Of a DNA stretch of 53,685 nucleotides, positions 16,451 through 25,516 are shown piece after piece; position 1 is the first letter of the stretch; every line of letters begins with the position of its first letter. The translations under genes and the position numbers were made by a program. The DNA is from UBA2277 sp035477615 (lineage in GTDB: Bacteria; Patescibacteriota; Microgenomatia; UBA1400; MFAQ01). Below the pieces are notes generated by a model that saw only the letters and a list, made by a program, of their open reading frames with translations, was not told the DNA's origin and made no database searches. The DNA is taken from NCBI GenBank assembly GCA_035477615.1, contig DATIKJ010000002.1:1-53685 (forward strand), in the 5' to 3' direction.

Positions 16451-18139
16451 CTAATTATTAACTTTGTAGATTGAAAAAGCGGTGGTTTGATTTGGGTACA
16501 GGATTTTTTTAACAAGCTCGTTATCTGTGGATACTCTTGGATATATTTCTTCATAATTATTGAATAGCACAATATATACGGGTTTGTATTTTGAAATAAT
16601 TTGGCTTAAATCTGTCTCGTTTTTTGGCATTGAGAAAAGTAGATTCGAAAAAGGAAGATCTACTCTGGAGTCATTTACCATCTCTACCATGTTGACAATT
16701 TTTTGTGGATTACATTGTTCCAGAGAAAGTTGTTGCCAAAAACAAAAATATAAATATGGATAACGGTCATCCCAAACGATGAGCGTTTTTTCTGGATTGG
16801 CTGAGCTAAACTCAGTTATCTCTTTGAAACCATACTCCCAGCTTTGAGCTGAAGTGGTTGGATAAACATGGAAATAGCCGTAGTAAAAATAGTAAGCAGA
16901 AAATATCACGATTCCTGAAATGAGAAGTATGTATGCAGTTTTTTGCCAAACGTTTTTTAACAGTGCAAAAATGGATACAATTCCTTGTGCACAAAAGAAA
17001 GTGAGAAATGGCATGAGAGTTATTACTCGAAGTAGATATGTAGCACCATCTTTAGTGATTGCTCCTGGAACTGGAGATACCAAAATCCAGATCAAAAAGA
17101 GTGTCTTTGTTTTTGTGTTTGCGGTTTTAAAAAAAACATAGGCACCGTAGACCATAAAAGGTAACAAGACTGGCCAAAACTGACCAACCATACCAGTGGA
17201 ATGACGAAGGACATTGTCTCCTTTCAAAAATAGAAAATCAGGAGAGAAAAAAGAGAGATAGTTTTTTACAAAAACATTGATGACAGAAATTGGATAGTTG
17301 AAAACTAGTTTATTGCTAAGAGCTTCTGTGTCTTTCCCAAATGAAAAGAGAGTTGGTTCTGAGTTTCTGGCTATTCCTCTGTTGAAATTTGAGTCCGCCG
17401 TTACATTTATATCATTCCAGATAGCTAGATCAAGACCTCTACCTTTGGGATTTAATAATCCGAATTTATCTATAAAGACAAATAAAAATAATGATCCAAT
17501 TAAAATTGAAATTGCAACAAATGATTTTCTTTGATTTGTGGTTGATCTTTTAAATATTGATAGAAATACAAGAATAATAGCAAAAGGAGCAATCACAGCC
17601 ATAGACATATAAAAATATGTGCCAATGAATAATGGGATCAAACTTAATAAATCAGATTTTGTAGTATTGGATCTTATAAATAAGAACAGATGAATACAGA
17701 TAAAAAATAGCATCAAAGGTATATGCGAAAATATACGACTCATCATAAAACTCCAGGGTAGTACCGCGGCAAAAAGGCAGGATAATAATGAAACTATAAT
17801 TCTTTTCTTGTTATTTTCTTTTTGAGATACAGAGTATACAAACAAAAATACTCCGAGACAGATCAAAGATCCATTTACCGCAGATGCAATTCTAGCTCCG
17901 AAAGGTGTTAATCCAAACAGCCAAGAATATGAAAGTGGAGTAATTTGGATTATTCTAATAATTCTTTGAATTGAGGAGATGTCTGGATCAAGTAGTTGCT
18001 GACGAAAAATGTAATGGCCACCAACTTCGTCGGCATATAAAGATGGAATGTTTAAATCAAGTCGATACAAGCGAAGAAATAAACCGAGTAAAAAAATGAT
18101 AACTGCACCAAACACGACAACAATCTTATATTTTCTCAT
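16451..18139 (-). CDS. GT-C-type membrane glycosyltransferase (PMT/ArnT-like)
   Basis: The 562-residue protein has a membrane helix at 6-24, then a loop with LYADEVGGHY whose Asp-Glu (37-38) matches the acidic catalytic site of GT-C enzymes, about ten more helices, and a polar C-terminal domain. The C-terminal segment SWEYGFKEI followed by a short beta-rich region recurs in the tandem proteins at 37420, 39069 and 42189, so this looks like a fifth, separate paralogue. GT-C enzymes transfer a sugar from polyprenyl phosphate to a protein, lipid or glycan outside the cell. The gene overlaps the upstream one by a single base (TAATG). Confidence 0.8.
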   Translation of the reverse strand: MRKYKIVVVFGAVIIFLLGLFLRLYRLDLNIPSLYADEVGGHYIFRQQLLDPDISSIQRIIRIIQITPLSYSWLFGLTPFGARIASAVNGSLICLGVFLFVYSVSQKENNKKRIIVSLLSCLFAAVLPWSFMMSRIFSHIPLMLFFICIHLFLFIRSNTTKSDLLSLIPLFIGTYFYMSMAVIAPFAIILVFLSIFKRSTTNQRKSFVAISILIGSLFLFVFIDKFGLLNPKGRGLDLAIWNDINVTADSNFNRGIARNSEPTLFSFGKDTEALSNKLVFNYPISVINVFVKNYLSFFSPDFLFLKGDNVLRHSTGMVGQFWPVLLPFMVYGAYVFFKTANTKTKTLFLIWILVSPVPGAITKDGATYLLRVITLMPFLTFFCAQGIVSIFALLKNVWQKTAYILLISGIVIFSAYYFYYGYFHVYPTTSAQSWEYGFKEITEFSSANPEKTLIVWDDRYPYLYFCFWQQLSLEQCNPQKIVNMVEMVNDSRVDLPFSNLLFSMPKNETDLSQIISKYKPVYIVLFNNYEEIYPRVSTDNELVKKILYPNQTTAFSIYKVNN

Positions 18140-19527
18140 TAATGAATAAATTGTTTTGTACTTAAATAAATGGGTTTGAGTGACTTTGGTCTTTCCTCTT
18201 CAATATCTTGATAATACACTTTTATGTTTTTGTTTTTGTAGTAAACCTTGAAAAAGTCTGAACCAGATAATGTCTGTGATATTTGTTTTGATGAGCCCCA
18301 TTCTGTTCCATAATCTCCTGTATCGTTTATAAACTCAAAATAGTTTCCTTCTGGGTACTGTGAATAATGCGTATTCATGTAGGAGACTATAGATTTAGAT
18401 ATTTTACTTCTATTCACCGAGTAATGTCTCGAGAATGTCAGATAGTTCATGGAGATATTAAGAATAATATAAAAAGATAGAAATATTATTTTTAATACTG
18501 AGTTTTTATGAGGCAATACCCAAACGATCGCAAGAGAAAATCCTACAAGAGGAAGCCCTAGTTCGAGCGTGAATTTATGCTGAGGAAGAAAAATTACAGG
18601 AGAAAGAGTAATAAGGAATATGGCGATTGATTTTATAAGCACTCCGTCCATCTTTCTAATCTTTTTTGCTACTAATATAGCAAAGGATATCAGGGTGCCA
18701 AACAGAAGTGTAAAAATTGTTTGCCACCAGAATGGATAATCTGTGAACAGTCTGGGGATAGGCCTGAAACCGCTGCCGATATAGTCCACAAGAAGTTCTG
18801 GAGCACCAAAACTCCATAAAGAATACCAAAGTAGAGTGTTAGCTGCTCTGATTGGTGAAAAATCCCAAATGTAGCTGTCACCTTGAGCAATTCCAAAAAC
18901 CATAAAGCGGAAATATAGATAGATAGCCGATATAACTACAATGGGTAAGAATTTCAATACAGATTTCTTAATATCTTTGAAGTTAAAAATTAGAAGGATT
19001 GCTGGTATGACGATTGCAGTTTCTTTTGAAAGTAGAGCAAGAATAAAGAAGATTGTCGATCTTATTTTTGATTTTTTGTAATTCAAAAGACAAAGGAGTG
19101 AGAAAATAACAAGAAAAATTTCTTGGAAAGCTGAAAGAAAATATATTCGAGAAAAATTCGATACCGAGATTCCGTATATGAAAGATACAACTATTGATTT
19201 GTTTTCATCTTTAAAAATTTTCAGGGCCAATTTGTAAACAAGATAGAGAGAGAAACCAAAACTAAGTAAAACAAACAGATAATAAGGCCATGGAGTTAAA
19301 CCAAAAATGTTTTGAAGAGTGTAAAAAAAGACTTGAGTAGAAAGGGGACGATAAAAAGTGGCAGACTGAGCCGTATTTTGAAATGAAAAGAAATTTAAAA
19401 ATTCTTGAAAAGAACTTATTTGAGAAATTCGCAGGTGAAACCAGTCGTCACTTGAGAAGAAATTTAGCAAACTTGGAAGATATAACAATATCGGAAAGAT
19501 GATGAGTTGTTTTTTTATCCAGGTCAC
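18139..19527 (-). CDS. GT-C-type membrane glycosyltransferase with SDDWFHL and YRPLS motifs
   Basis: From the GTG at 19527 the protein is 462 residues with about ten membrane helices. The first outside loop carries SSDDWFHL (25-32) and FYRPLS (58-63). This pair, an acidic Asp-Asp and a YRPLS block, is characteristic of TMTC/PMT-like GT-C proteins. The C-terminal 80 residues are polar. I chose GTG because it lies 13 bases after the upstream stop. The longer reading to 19656 would overlap that gene by 116 bases and starts with an unrelated segment. The start is less certain than the fold. Substrate unknown. Confidence 0.72.
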   Translation of the reverse strand: MTWIKKQLIIFPILLYLPSLLNFFSSDDWFHLRISQISSFQEFLNFFSFQNTAQSATFYRPLSTQVFFYTLQNIFGLTPWPYYLFVLLSFGFSLYLVYKLALKIFKDENKSIVVSFIYGISVSNFSRIYFLSAFQEIFLVIFSLLCLLNYKKSKIRSTIFFILALLSKETAIVIPAILLIFNFKDIKKSVLKFLPIVVISAIYLYFRFMVFGIAQGDSYIWDFSPIRAANTLLWYSLWSFGAPELLVDYIGSGFRPIPRLFTDYPFWWQTIFTLLFGTLISFAILVAKKIRKMDGVLIKSIAIFLITLSPVIFLPQHKFTLELGLPLVGFSLAIVWVLPHKNSVLKIIFLSFYIILNISMNYLTFSRHYSVNRSKISKSIVSYMNTHYSQYPEGNYFEFINDTGDYGTEWGSSKQISQTLSGSDFFKVYYKNKNIKVYYQDIEEERPKSLKPIYLSTKQFIH

Positions 19528-19540
19528 AGTTAATTCTATA

Positions 19541-20521
19541 TTAATCTCGAGAAAGAAATTTTTCCAATGATGTCTTTGGACTATAGTGAAAAAGGCTTTC
19601 TGCAATTTGCTGAATGACGGCAAAACACATAAGCATATATCCCCAAATTGCAGCATTATTTGCTTGATTTGATATACCGAAAACTAGAAGAATTAATGAA
19701 ATGCTGAGTTGAATTGCTGCTAGAAATATTGTGACTCTAGATTCAAGTTTCAATTTATCAGAATATAAGAAGTACATAGACATAACAATGGCGATGGTCG
19801 TGTCGTCAACCTTCTCTTGTATAAATGCTCCTATAGTAGTAATTGTGATAATTATCATCAATTTAAGAATCTTCTTCACGTTCGAGTTTGCTTTGATTTT
19901 TATTATTGGAAGAAAATGAAGAAAAATGTAATAAAGCAGTAGTGAATATGAATATAGAAACAATGGAATATAGAGTGTTAGATTGAATATTTTTTGTACA
20001 ATGAAAAAAAAGAGAGATTTTTTATTAGAAACCAGCTCGTCTTTTGTGAACATTGTTTTAACTGTAAAAATCGGTTTTTTTATATCAATCGAGATTCCCC
20101 TTCCTTGAATTCCATTTAGTGATTCAAGTTCGAACTCATAGATTTTTCCTGCTGAATTTGAAATAGCTGGAAAACCAAAGGGGAATAATCTGTGGGCTAA
20201 AAATTGATCTGTTTTGTACTTGGCTTGATAGTACCAGTCCTTTTCTCCTTTTTCTCTAAGTCTAAATACCAATATGTCTTCACTATCGTGATAGTTATTA
20301 TTAAATCGCACCGTAACCTGGCCAATATTATTATAAGAAGCAGTAAACTCTCCCTTAACAATATCTCCTTTTTCTAACTCTCCTGGCCTTAAAATTTTTA
20401 ATTCGCTCTTTTTTCCAAATAGCTCTAAACTTAGAAAACGATGATCTTGTTCTTGAAATTTTTCAAAAAGGACAATACATCCAAATACGAATAAAATAAT
20501 TACTATCAAATACTTTTTCAT
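19541..20521 (-). CDS. Membrane protein with extracellular beta-rich N-terminal domain, unknown function
   Basis: This 326-residue protein is not recognised. One hydrophobic helix (3-19) is followed by about 140 polar residues rich in beta-type patterns: ILRPGELEKGDIVKGEFTA, VTVRFNNNY, ILVFRLREKG and WYYQAKYK, ending near 165. Then come about five membrane helices and a short tail. The outside domain resembles a carbohydrate-binding or jelly-roll fold by pattern only. The ATG overlaps the stop of the 709-residue YfhO/AftD-like gene as ATGA, and a GT-C gene follows 13 bases later. That suggests a partner or substrate-holding subunit for outside-facing glycosyl transfer. Confidence 0.65.
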   Translation of the reverse strand: MKKYLIVIILFVFGCIVLFEKFQEQDHRFLSLELFGKKSELKILRPGELEKGDIVKGEFTASYNNIGQVTVRFNNNYHDSEDILVFRLREKGEKDWYYQAKYKTDQFLAHRLFPFGFPAISNSAGKIYEFELESLNGIQGRGISIDIKKPIFTVKTMFTKDELVSNKKSLFFFIVQKIFNLTLYIPLFLYSYSLLLYYIFLHFLPIIKIKANSNVKKILKLMIIITITTIGAFIQEKVDDTTIAIVMSMYFLYSDKLKLESRVTIFLAAIQLSISLILLVFGISNQANNAAIWGYMLMCFAVIQQIAESLFHYSPKTSLEKFLSRD

Positions 20522-22647
20522 TTTTTTTGCTTTGAAATTTTATTGTTTCGATAAAAATGTATTAGATAGCCAATACAGAACAGGTAAGATACTGTTGATA
20601 TAAATAATCCAATTGTGTGTAGATATTGAGGCCAGTATTTTATCCAAACCTCGAGATGATAAGAACCTCCCACTTTTTGACATTTGTTTCCCATGGTCGA
20701 ACAGTAGCTTGCCAAATCCACGGTCCACTTATTCGCATAACCTAAGGCGGTATCATGAATAACATAATCGTTGAGCTTTTTATTAGCTATTGATCCAAGG
20801 TTTAAGACCCATGATTTGTCAAATTTTTCTTTGAATATTATACTCACCTCATCTGAGTTACTTTGAATTTTAATTTGATATAAACCGGGGTTAATTATTT
20901 GAAAAGTAGACTTATCGACTGAGTCAGTAGAAATAATTTGGGACTGACACTCGTCAACAATTTGAAATATCTTAAAATTATTTCCAAATGAATCAATTTT
21001 TGAAATAAGTTTTGATTTTGAAAGATAAAAATCAGCTAGATTTAACTGAACTAAATCATAGTTCGTGGGAAGTAAATCTTTTCTAATAACTATGTGTGAC
21101 ACATTAAGATTTTTGGATATTTCACAAAAATCATCTTCGTTGTAAATAGAATTTGCAAACACATTAACCAGGTCTGTTTCTTTGTTTGATAAGTTCCAGT
21201 GGGTTGAACTGGGTATATATTTCTTGAACTCCCAAATCTGACCTAAAAAATCGATGCCTTTGTGAAAGTTTAACTCATGGTTGTATTCAGGGTTCAATCC
21301 TCCAATGTCAGGAAGAAGAAGGATTTTTTTGACGTTATTTTTAATTAGATATTGATTGGCAGTGTAATATGTCTCGGGGATATTGAAAGGCATAAGAGTT
21401 GTTTTTTGAATTGTAACAAAGACAGTAAGAACTACAGATATCGATAAGGAAACATTCAATAAATTGTTTAATCGTCTATTTCTATTCTTTAAGATTGCGT
21501 TTGAAATTAATGAAATTAAAAAGAAAATAATTATCCAATAAAGTTTACTTGCGGGTCGGCGAATTATCTGTAAAAGAGTTATTTCATTGTAGAGAAAATT
21601 AAAAATAAAACTAAATGGAGCATTTGGTCCTTTGGTAAAGAATATTGTAATTAAGATGATAAGTAATAATTCGATTTTTAATTTTTGTCTATTTAATAAT
21701 GAAGTAAATAGACTCAATATAATAACTAAAAATAAAAATATTTGAATAATTGAAAGTATAAAACTAATATTTACTCCTTCAGGAAAACCTGAAATAGTGT
21801 TAATTACATTTGAATGAATTGTTGCCGCACCAATAGCAGAACCAATTGTTTGTTTTGACTGTTCTCCCATGGCTGAAATACTTCCCATGGTGACAGTATA
21901 TGGAGCAAGCCACCAAATGTTGGATATAAGTAATGAAAGGGATAGAAGCAAAAATGAAATAGTTAGTTGCTTAAGATTAATCTGTCTTAGCACTAATAAT
22001 AGAATCAACTGACCCACCATCAAACTGTAAAAAACTCCAAATACACCAAGATTGGCAAAAGGAGTACAAAGAAACAATAAAACAAAAGAAAGAATTGAAA
22101 AATATTTTAAAGATAGTTTGATATCATTTTTTGAAGAGAAAATAATTTTTTCAAACAATAGCTGAATGATTGGAAAAAAAGCTGGGAGTAAAAGAATTAG
22201 AAAATGACCTGGAAGAATATAGTATATGAAATAAGGGAAAAATCCGTAGAGTATTGAAAGCAAAAGTGTTTTAAATTTTGCAGATTCATCATGTTGATTT
22301 TTTGATGATAAATAATAATACATATTGAAACACCCAACTACTGAAAGCAAAATTATAAATAGATAAGTGCGTACCAGTTGAGAAATACCTAATTTTGAAA
22401 GCAATAATTCATATATGAGATAAGGTGAGTTATGACTTATCATGTTGGCAGTATTGTCTGCATAACCATTATTTAGATTTGAACGAAAAGCAAAAGAATT
22501 ACTGATTAGAGAATTTGATGGATTAATTACTGAAAAGAAGTCACCTGCTACACCACCAAATTCGTAATTATAAAGAAGAAAAATTTTGTAGATTAGAATT
22601 ATTGGAACTATAAGTAAAATAAGCCATTTGAAATCTATATTTTTCAT
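20518..22647 (-). CDS. Large polytopic membrane protein with C-terminal beta domain, YfhO/AftD-like GT-C candidate
   Basis: The 709-residue protein has about 13 membrane helices. The first loop reads YEFGGVAGDFFSV, with an acidic residue in the usual GT-C place. The last 200 residues form an outside domain containing INPGLYQIKIQS, IIFKEKFDKSWVL and a final helix before a basic tail. A sugar-transferring membrane core with a C-terminal beta-sandwich is the plan of YfhO and of arabinofuranosyltransferases such as AftD. I place the start at the ATG at 22647, which overlaps the upstream methyltransferase stop as ATGA. Base composition is strikingly AT-rich. Donor and acceptor are unknown. Confidence 0.72.
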   Translation of the reverse strand: MKNIDFKWLILLIVPIILIYKIFLLYNYEFGGVAGDFFSVINPSNSLISNSFAFRSNLNNGYADNTANMISHNSPYLIYELLLSKLGISQLVRTYLFIILLSVVGCFNMYYYLSSKNQHDESAKFKTLLLSILYGFFPYFIYYILPGHFLILLLPAFFPIIQLLFEKIIFSSKNDIKLSLKYFSILSFVLLFLCTPFANLGVFGVFYSLMVGQLILLLVLRQINLKQLTISFLLLSLSLLISNIWWLAPYTVTMGSISAMGEQSKQTIGSAIGAATIHSNVINTISGFPEGVNISFILSIIQIFLFLVIILSLFTSLLNRQKLKIELLLIILITIFFTKGPNAPFSFIFNFLYNEITLLQIIRRPASKLYWIIIFFLISLISNAILKNRNRRLNNLLNVSLSISVVLTVFVTIQKTTLMPFNIPETYYTANQYLIKNNVKKILLLPDIGGLNPEYNHELNFHKGIDFLGQIWEFKKYIPSSTHWNLSNKETDLVNVFANSIYNEDDFCEISKNLNVSHIVIRKDLLPTNYDLVQLNLADFYLSKSKLISKIDSFGNNFKIFQIVDECQSQIISTDSVDKSTFQIINPGLYQIKIQSNSDEVSIIFKEKFDKSWVLNLGSIANKKLNDYVIHDTALGYANKWTVDLASYCSTMGNKCQKVGGSYHLEVWIKYWPQYLHTIGLFISTVSYLFCIGYLIHFYRNNKISKQKK

Positions 22648-23363
22648 TTTTTCAATTTTGGCTTTCTGATCTTTATGACAATCCAATGACCATGCACACG
22701 ATCAATCTTAGATATAAAACCAGGTAATGGATAATATCCGGAAGTTTTTATATTTTCGACAATAAAGCCGTGTTTTTTTAAAATATCTATGATTCCATAA
22801 TATGAAAACAAACGTTGATGTTGCCAAGATTTCATTGAAGAATTCTTATTTATTTTTCCATTCCAAAGAGCAAACGGATTTCCAATATTACCTAAACTAC
22901 TAAAATTGGTCATACTGAATGGTTGAAATCCAAAAAAAAGTGCAAACACGTTATGCCAACTGCTTAAATTTTCTGTACTAATTACAGCATAACCTCCAGG
23001 TATAAGAATACGAAAGATTTCATCAATAAACATATCGGTATCATTTAGATGTTCAATGACTTGATTGGAGTGTACTACTTCAAACGAATTACTTGAAATA
23101 TCTAGTTTTTTATTAAGGTCACATTTAAAAACCTTAACTCCTTTTTTAACTGCCAAAGCGATTCTTTCACTTACCACCTCGACACCACATATTCTTTTTG
23201 TTTTTATTTTTTTTGCTAGTTTTTTAGTCCACTTTCCATCATCACAACCAAGGTCAACTAGAGAAGCATTATTATTTTTTTCCAACAATGAAAGTATATT
23301 TCCATTGTTAATTTTATAGCTATTTGTAATTAAAGAAAGGAGGTATTTTTTAATTAAATTCAT
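22644..23363 (-). CDS. Class I SAM-dependent methyltransferase
   Basis: The 239-residue protein carries SLVDLGCDDGKW (34-45), GVEVVSERIALA, VVHSNQVIEHL, LIPGGYAVISTENL and SWQHQRLFSYYGIIDIL. The last block is also seen in sugar or lipid O-methyltransferases of capsule loci. It belongs to the PF08241/PF13489 class I group. The gene is 2 bases downstream of the DUF6492-like gene and overlaps the large membrane protein by 4 bases, so all three should be co-expressed. Substrate inferred to be a glycan residue. Confidence 0.83.
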   Translation of the reverse strand: MNLIKKYLLSLITNSYKINNGNILSLLEKNNNASLVDLGCDDGKWTKKLAKKIKTKRICGVEVVSERIALAVKKGVKVFKCDLNKKLDISSNSFEVVHSNQVIEHLNDTDMFIDEIFRILIPGGYAVISTENLSSWHNVFALFFGFQPFSMTNFSSLGNIGNPFALWNGKINKNSSMKSWQHQRLFSYYGIIDILKKHGFIVENIKTSGYYPLPGFISKIDRVHGHWIVIKIRKPKLKK

Positions 23364-23365
23364 TT

Positions 23366-24295
23366 TTACTCGTCGTAGCTGTGAAAGGAAATATTCTTAT
23401 ACTTGTTTCTACTCTGTCTAATAATATTTTTGATGTCTTTTAGTTGTGACCTTTTGAAGCTGTGGTTATACCAAAATTCTTTTTCAAAATCATCAGGATA
23501 ATTTAAATATACAAACTGACCGTATGTTTCATAGTCTGACACTGAAGCTCCCTGCTTATGATCAATTTTATTGATGATACCTTGCCACCATACAACTTTA
23601 CATTTCTTTTCGATTGTATGTTTTAGAGCTTTTAATTTTGTTTTTTCGAACAACGAATGATGACTAGTTAGGTTAATAATTGGATCTACTTTCTTTCCAA
23701 TGAGTCTTTTTATGGCAGCAAAATAAGGTAAGTGACAAAACTGATTACTAACAGGGATTAATACTTTGTGATTATGAATAAAAACTTGGGGTCTACAGTA
23801 AGCGGTGTCAGCTTCGGTGATCAAAAAATATTCATTTGTTACAAACTTATCGGCACTCCATTTAAGCAATTGTTGGAAAAGCCATCCTGATCTATTTTGA
23901 CCATTTACAGTGTATATTATATTTTTTTTTGTAATAGGAAGTACTTTATTTTCATCAATGAGGATGCACTTTTTATCCTTGGCGATCTTACTGATTCTTT
24001 CTGAAATTGGACAAATTAAATAAATATTACATATGGGGTGTTTTATGTATTTTCTAATCGAATCAATTACATGCACAAGAACATCATAATCCTTATCAAT
24101 CGCACACATAACAACATCAATTGGTATGTTGCTTTTTACACCACTAGAAAAATTGATATCTTTACCTATGATTTTCTTAAGTTTCAATAAAAGAATTGTG
24201 AAACGATTTTTTAGAAGAATTAAAGGATTAGATAAATAGTATTTGATAATCGGATAATTTAAATCGTTTGAAAGTTGATCAATTATTTTAATCAT
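23366..24295 (-). CDS. DUF6492-like putative glycosyltransferase
   Basis: The 309-residue protein shows VVMCAIDKDYDVLVHVIDSI (61-80), which resembles a GT-A nucleotide-binding start. GWLFQQLLK (137-145) and LITEADTAYCRP (158-169) follow, the latter a DXD-like site. GWLFQQLLK followed by an acidic AD motif is what I know from DUF6492 proteins of polysaccharide loci, which are presumed GT-A glycosyltransferases. The C-terminal half has WWQGIINKIDHK and a charged end. A run of nine A residues occurs in the coding strand (23922-23930 on the plus strand as T9), a possible slippage point. Reaction unknown. Confidence 0.6.
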   Translation of the reverse strand: MIKIIDQLSNDLNYPIIKYYLSNPLILLKNRFTILLLKLKKIIGKDINFSSGVKSNIPIDVVMCAIDKDYDVLVHVIDSIRKYIKHPICNIYLICPISERISKIAKDKKCILIDENKVLPITKKNIIYTVNGQNRSGWLFQQLLKWSADKFVTNEYFLITEADTAYCRPQVFIHNHKVLIPVSNQFCHLPYFAAIKRLIGKKVDPIINLTSHHSLFEKTKLKALKHTIEKKCKVVWWQGIINKIDHKQGASVSDYETYGQFVYLNYPDDFEKEFWYNHSFKRSQLKDIKNIIRQSRNKYKNISFHSYDE

Positions 24296-24319
24296 GTAAA
24301 TTAGTTTAACAACTATTTA

Positions 24320-25504
24320 TTATGTAAATATATCAATGATCGCCTTAATTTCACCTTGCTTCATTTCCGGATTATTACCAAAATATAATCCTTGATTATG
24401 GATCAATCTGGCATTGGGATTTGAAAAATTATTTAGATATTCTTTTGAGTACTTAATGAAAAATGGTTGTGCTGTAATATCTCCTCCAACAATAGGTCTA
24501 ATTTCAACAACTTTATTACATTTTTCGACCAAAAGATTCCTTATCTCTACATCTCTACAAATTATTGGTACAGCAAAATTTGAAAGAAAATCAATGTGAC
24601 TATCTTTAATTGGATAGTATTTATCTCCGAACTGATAAATTCTATTGGAAAAACGACGATAGTTTTTGTTTCTCTTTTGAGCAATTTCGTTAATATATGG
24701 AATTTGAATATTTCCAATAAATCCACATATTTCAGTTGGTCTGAGATTGTAGCCCAAATCATAGAATGTATATCTGGAATAAAAGTTAGAATTTACATTG
24801 TGCAAATTACGAATTTCTACTTGTTCCGATGTACTTAAATTTCTATCCCATCCATGTGCTCTAACAAGTCGAAGCATTTTTGCTAATTCAAGATCGTCAG
24901 TACATACCGCCCCTCCTTCAATTGTGGACATATGGTGACCCACATAAAAGGAAAAGGTGCTTGCAACACCATAGTTTCCTAATTTTTTTCCCATATATAC
25001 TGTTCCTAATGACTCACAATTATCTTCAATGAGAATTATCTTTTTCTTATTGCAAACATCTTTTATCTTGTCTAAATCATCACAAAATCCTAATAAATTG
25101 GTAATAAATAAAGCTTTTAAGGAATGTTTTCCAAGAACTTCTAACAATTTTGAGCTAGAAACGTTAAGAGTGTCCAATTCGACATCTATCGGAACTGCTT
25201 TCAACCCTAGTTCAATCAAGGGCATTACATTTGTGGACCATGTGAGAGCAGAAAATCCAACCAAGTCTCCTTTTTGGAGTCTACCTAGATTAATTAGTGA
25301 TTGAATAATCGCCAAGTTTGCAGAACTTCCGCTATTTAAAAATACAGTATGATCTCGACCTTGATATTTTGAAAAGTTTCTTTCAAAATTTTCGCATTCT
25401 GGACCGAAACTAAGAATTTTAGCTGACTTAATGAAATTAATTAATTTCTTTTTTGTGTCGGCTTCTTTATAGAAAGTAGATTTAATTAACTTAATTTCCT
25501 CCAT
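24320..25504 (-). CDS. DegT/DnrJ-fold PLP enzyme with His in place of catalytic Lys; ColD-like GDP-4-keto-6-deoxymannose 3-dehydratase candidate
   Basis: The 394-residue protein has the DegT layout: FLNSGSSANLA (55-65), the PLP-contact IEDNCESLG (159-167) and STFSFYVGHHMSTIEGGAV (182-200). In ArnB-type aminotransferases the Schiff-base Lys sits in SFHAIKN. The same position here is His190. His instead of Lys is known from ColD (His188 in E. coli, 388 residues) and from RfbH-type dehydrases, where the enzyme removes the C3 hydroxyl rather than transferring an amino group. The ColD substrate is exactly the Gmd product, and gmd lies 8 kb downstream in the same run. The ColC reductase/epimerase was not found. 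A different 3-dehydratase specificity remains possible. Confidence 0.78.
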   Translation of the reverse strand: MEEIKLIKSTFYKEADTKKKLINFIKSAKILSFGPECENFERNFSKYQGRDHTVFLNSGSSANLAIIQSLINLGRLQKGDLVGFSALTWSTNVMPLIELGLKAVPIDVELDTLNVSSSKLLEVLGKHSLKALFITNLLGFCDDLDKIKDVCNKKKIILIEDNCESLGTVYMGKKLGNYGVASTFSFYVGHHMSTIEGGAVCTDDLELAKMLRLVRAHGWDRNLSTSEQVEIRNLHNVNSNFYSRYTFYDLGYNLRPTEICGFIGNIQIPYINEIAQKRNKNYRRFSNRIYQFGDKYYPIKDSHIDFLSNFAVPIICRDVEIRNLLVEKCNKVVEIRPIVGGDITAQPFFIKYSKEYLNNFSNPNARLIHNQGLYFGNNPEMKQGEIKAIIDIFT

Positions 25505-25516
25505 TTAATTTGTTCC

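Noticed and set aside
23922..23930. T9 tract (A9 in the coding strand) as a phase-variation switch
   Set aside because: Runs of 8-9 A or T are common in this AT-rich block, and nothing else suggests switching. Read-level length variation would be needed.
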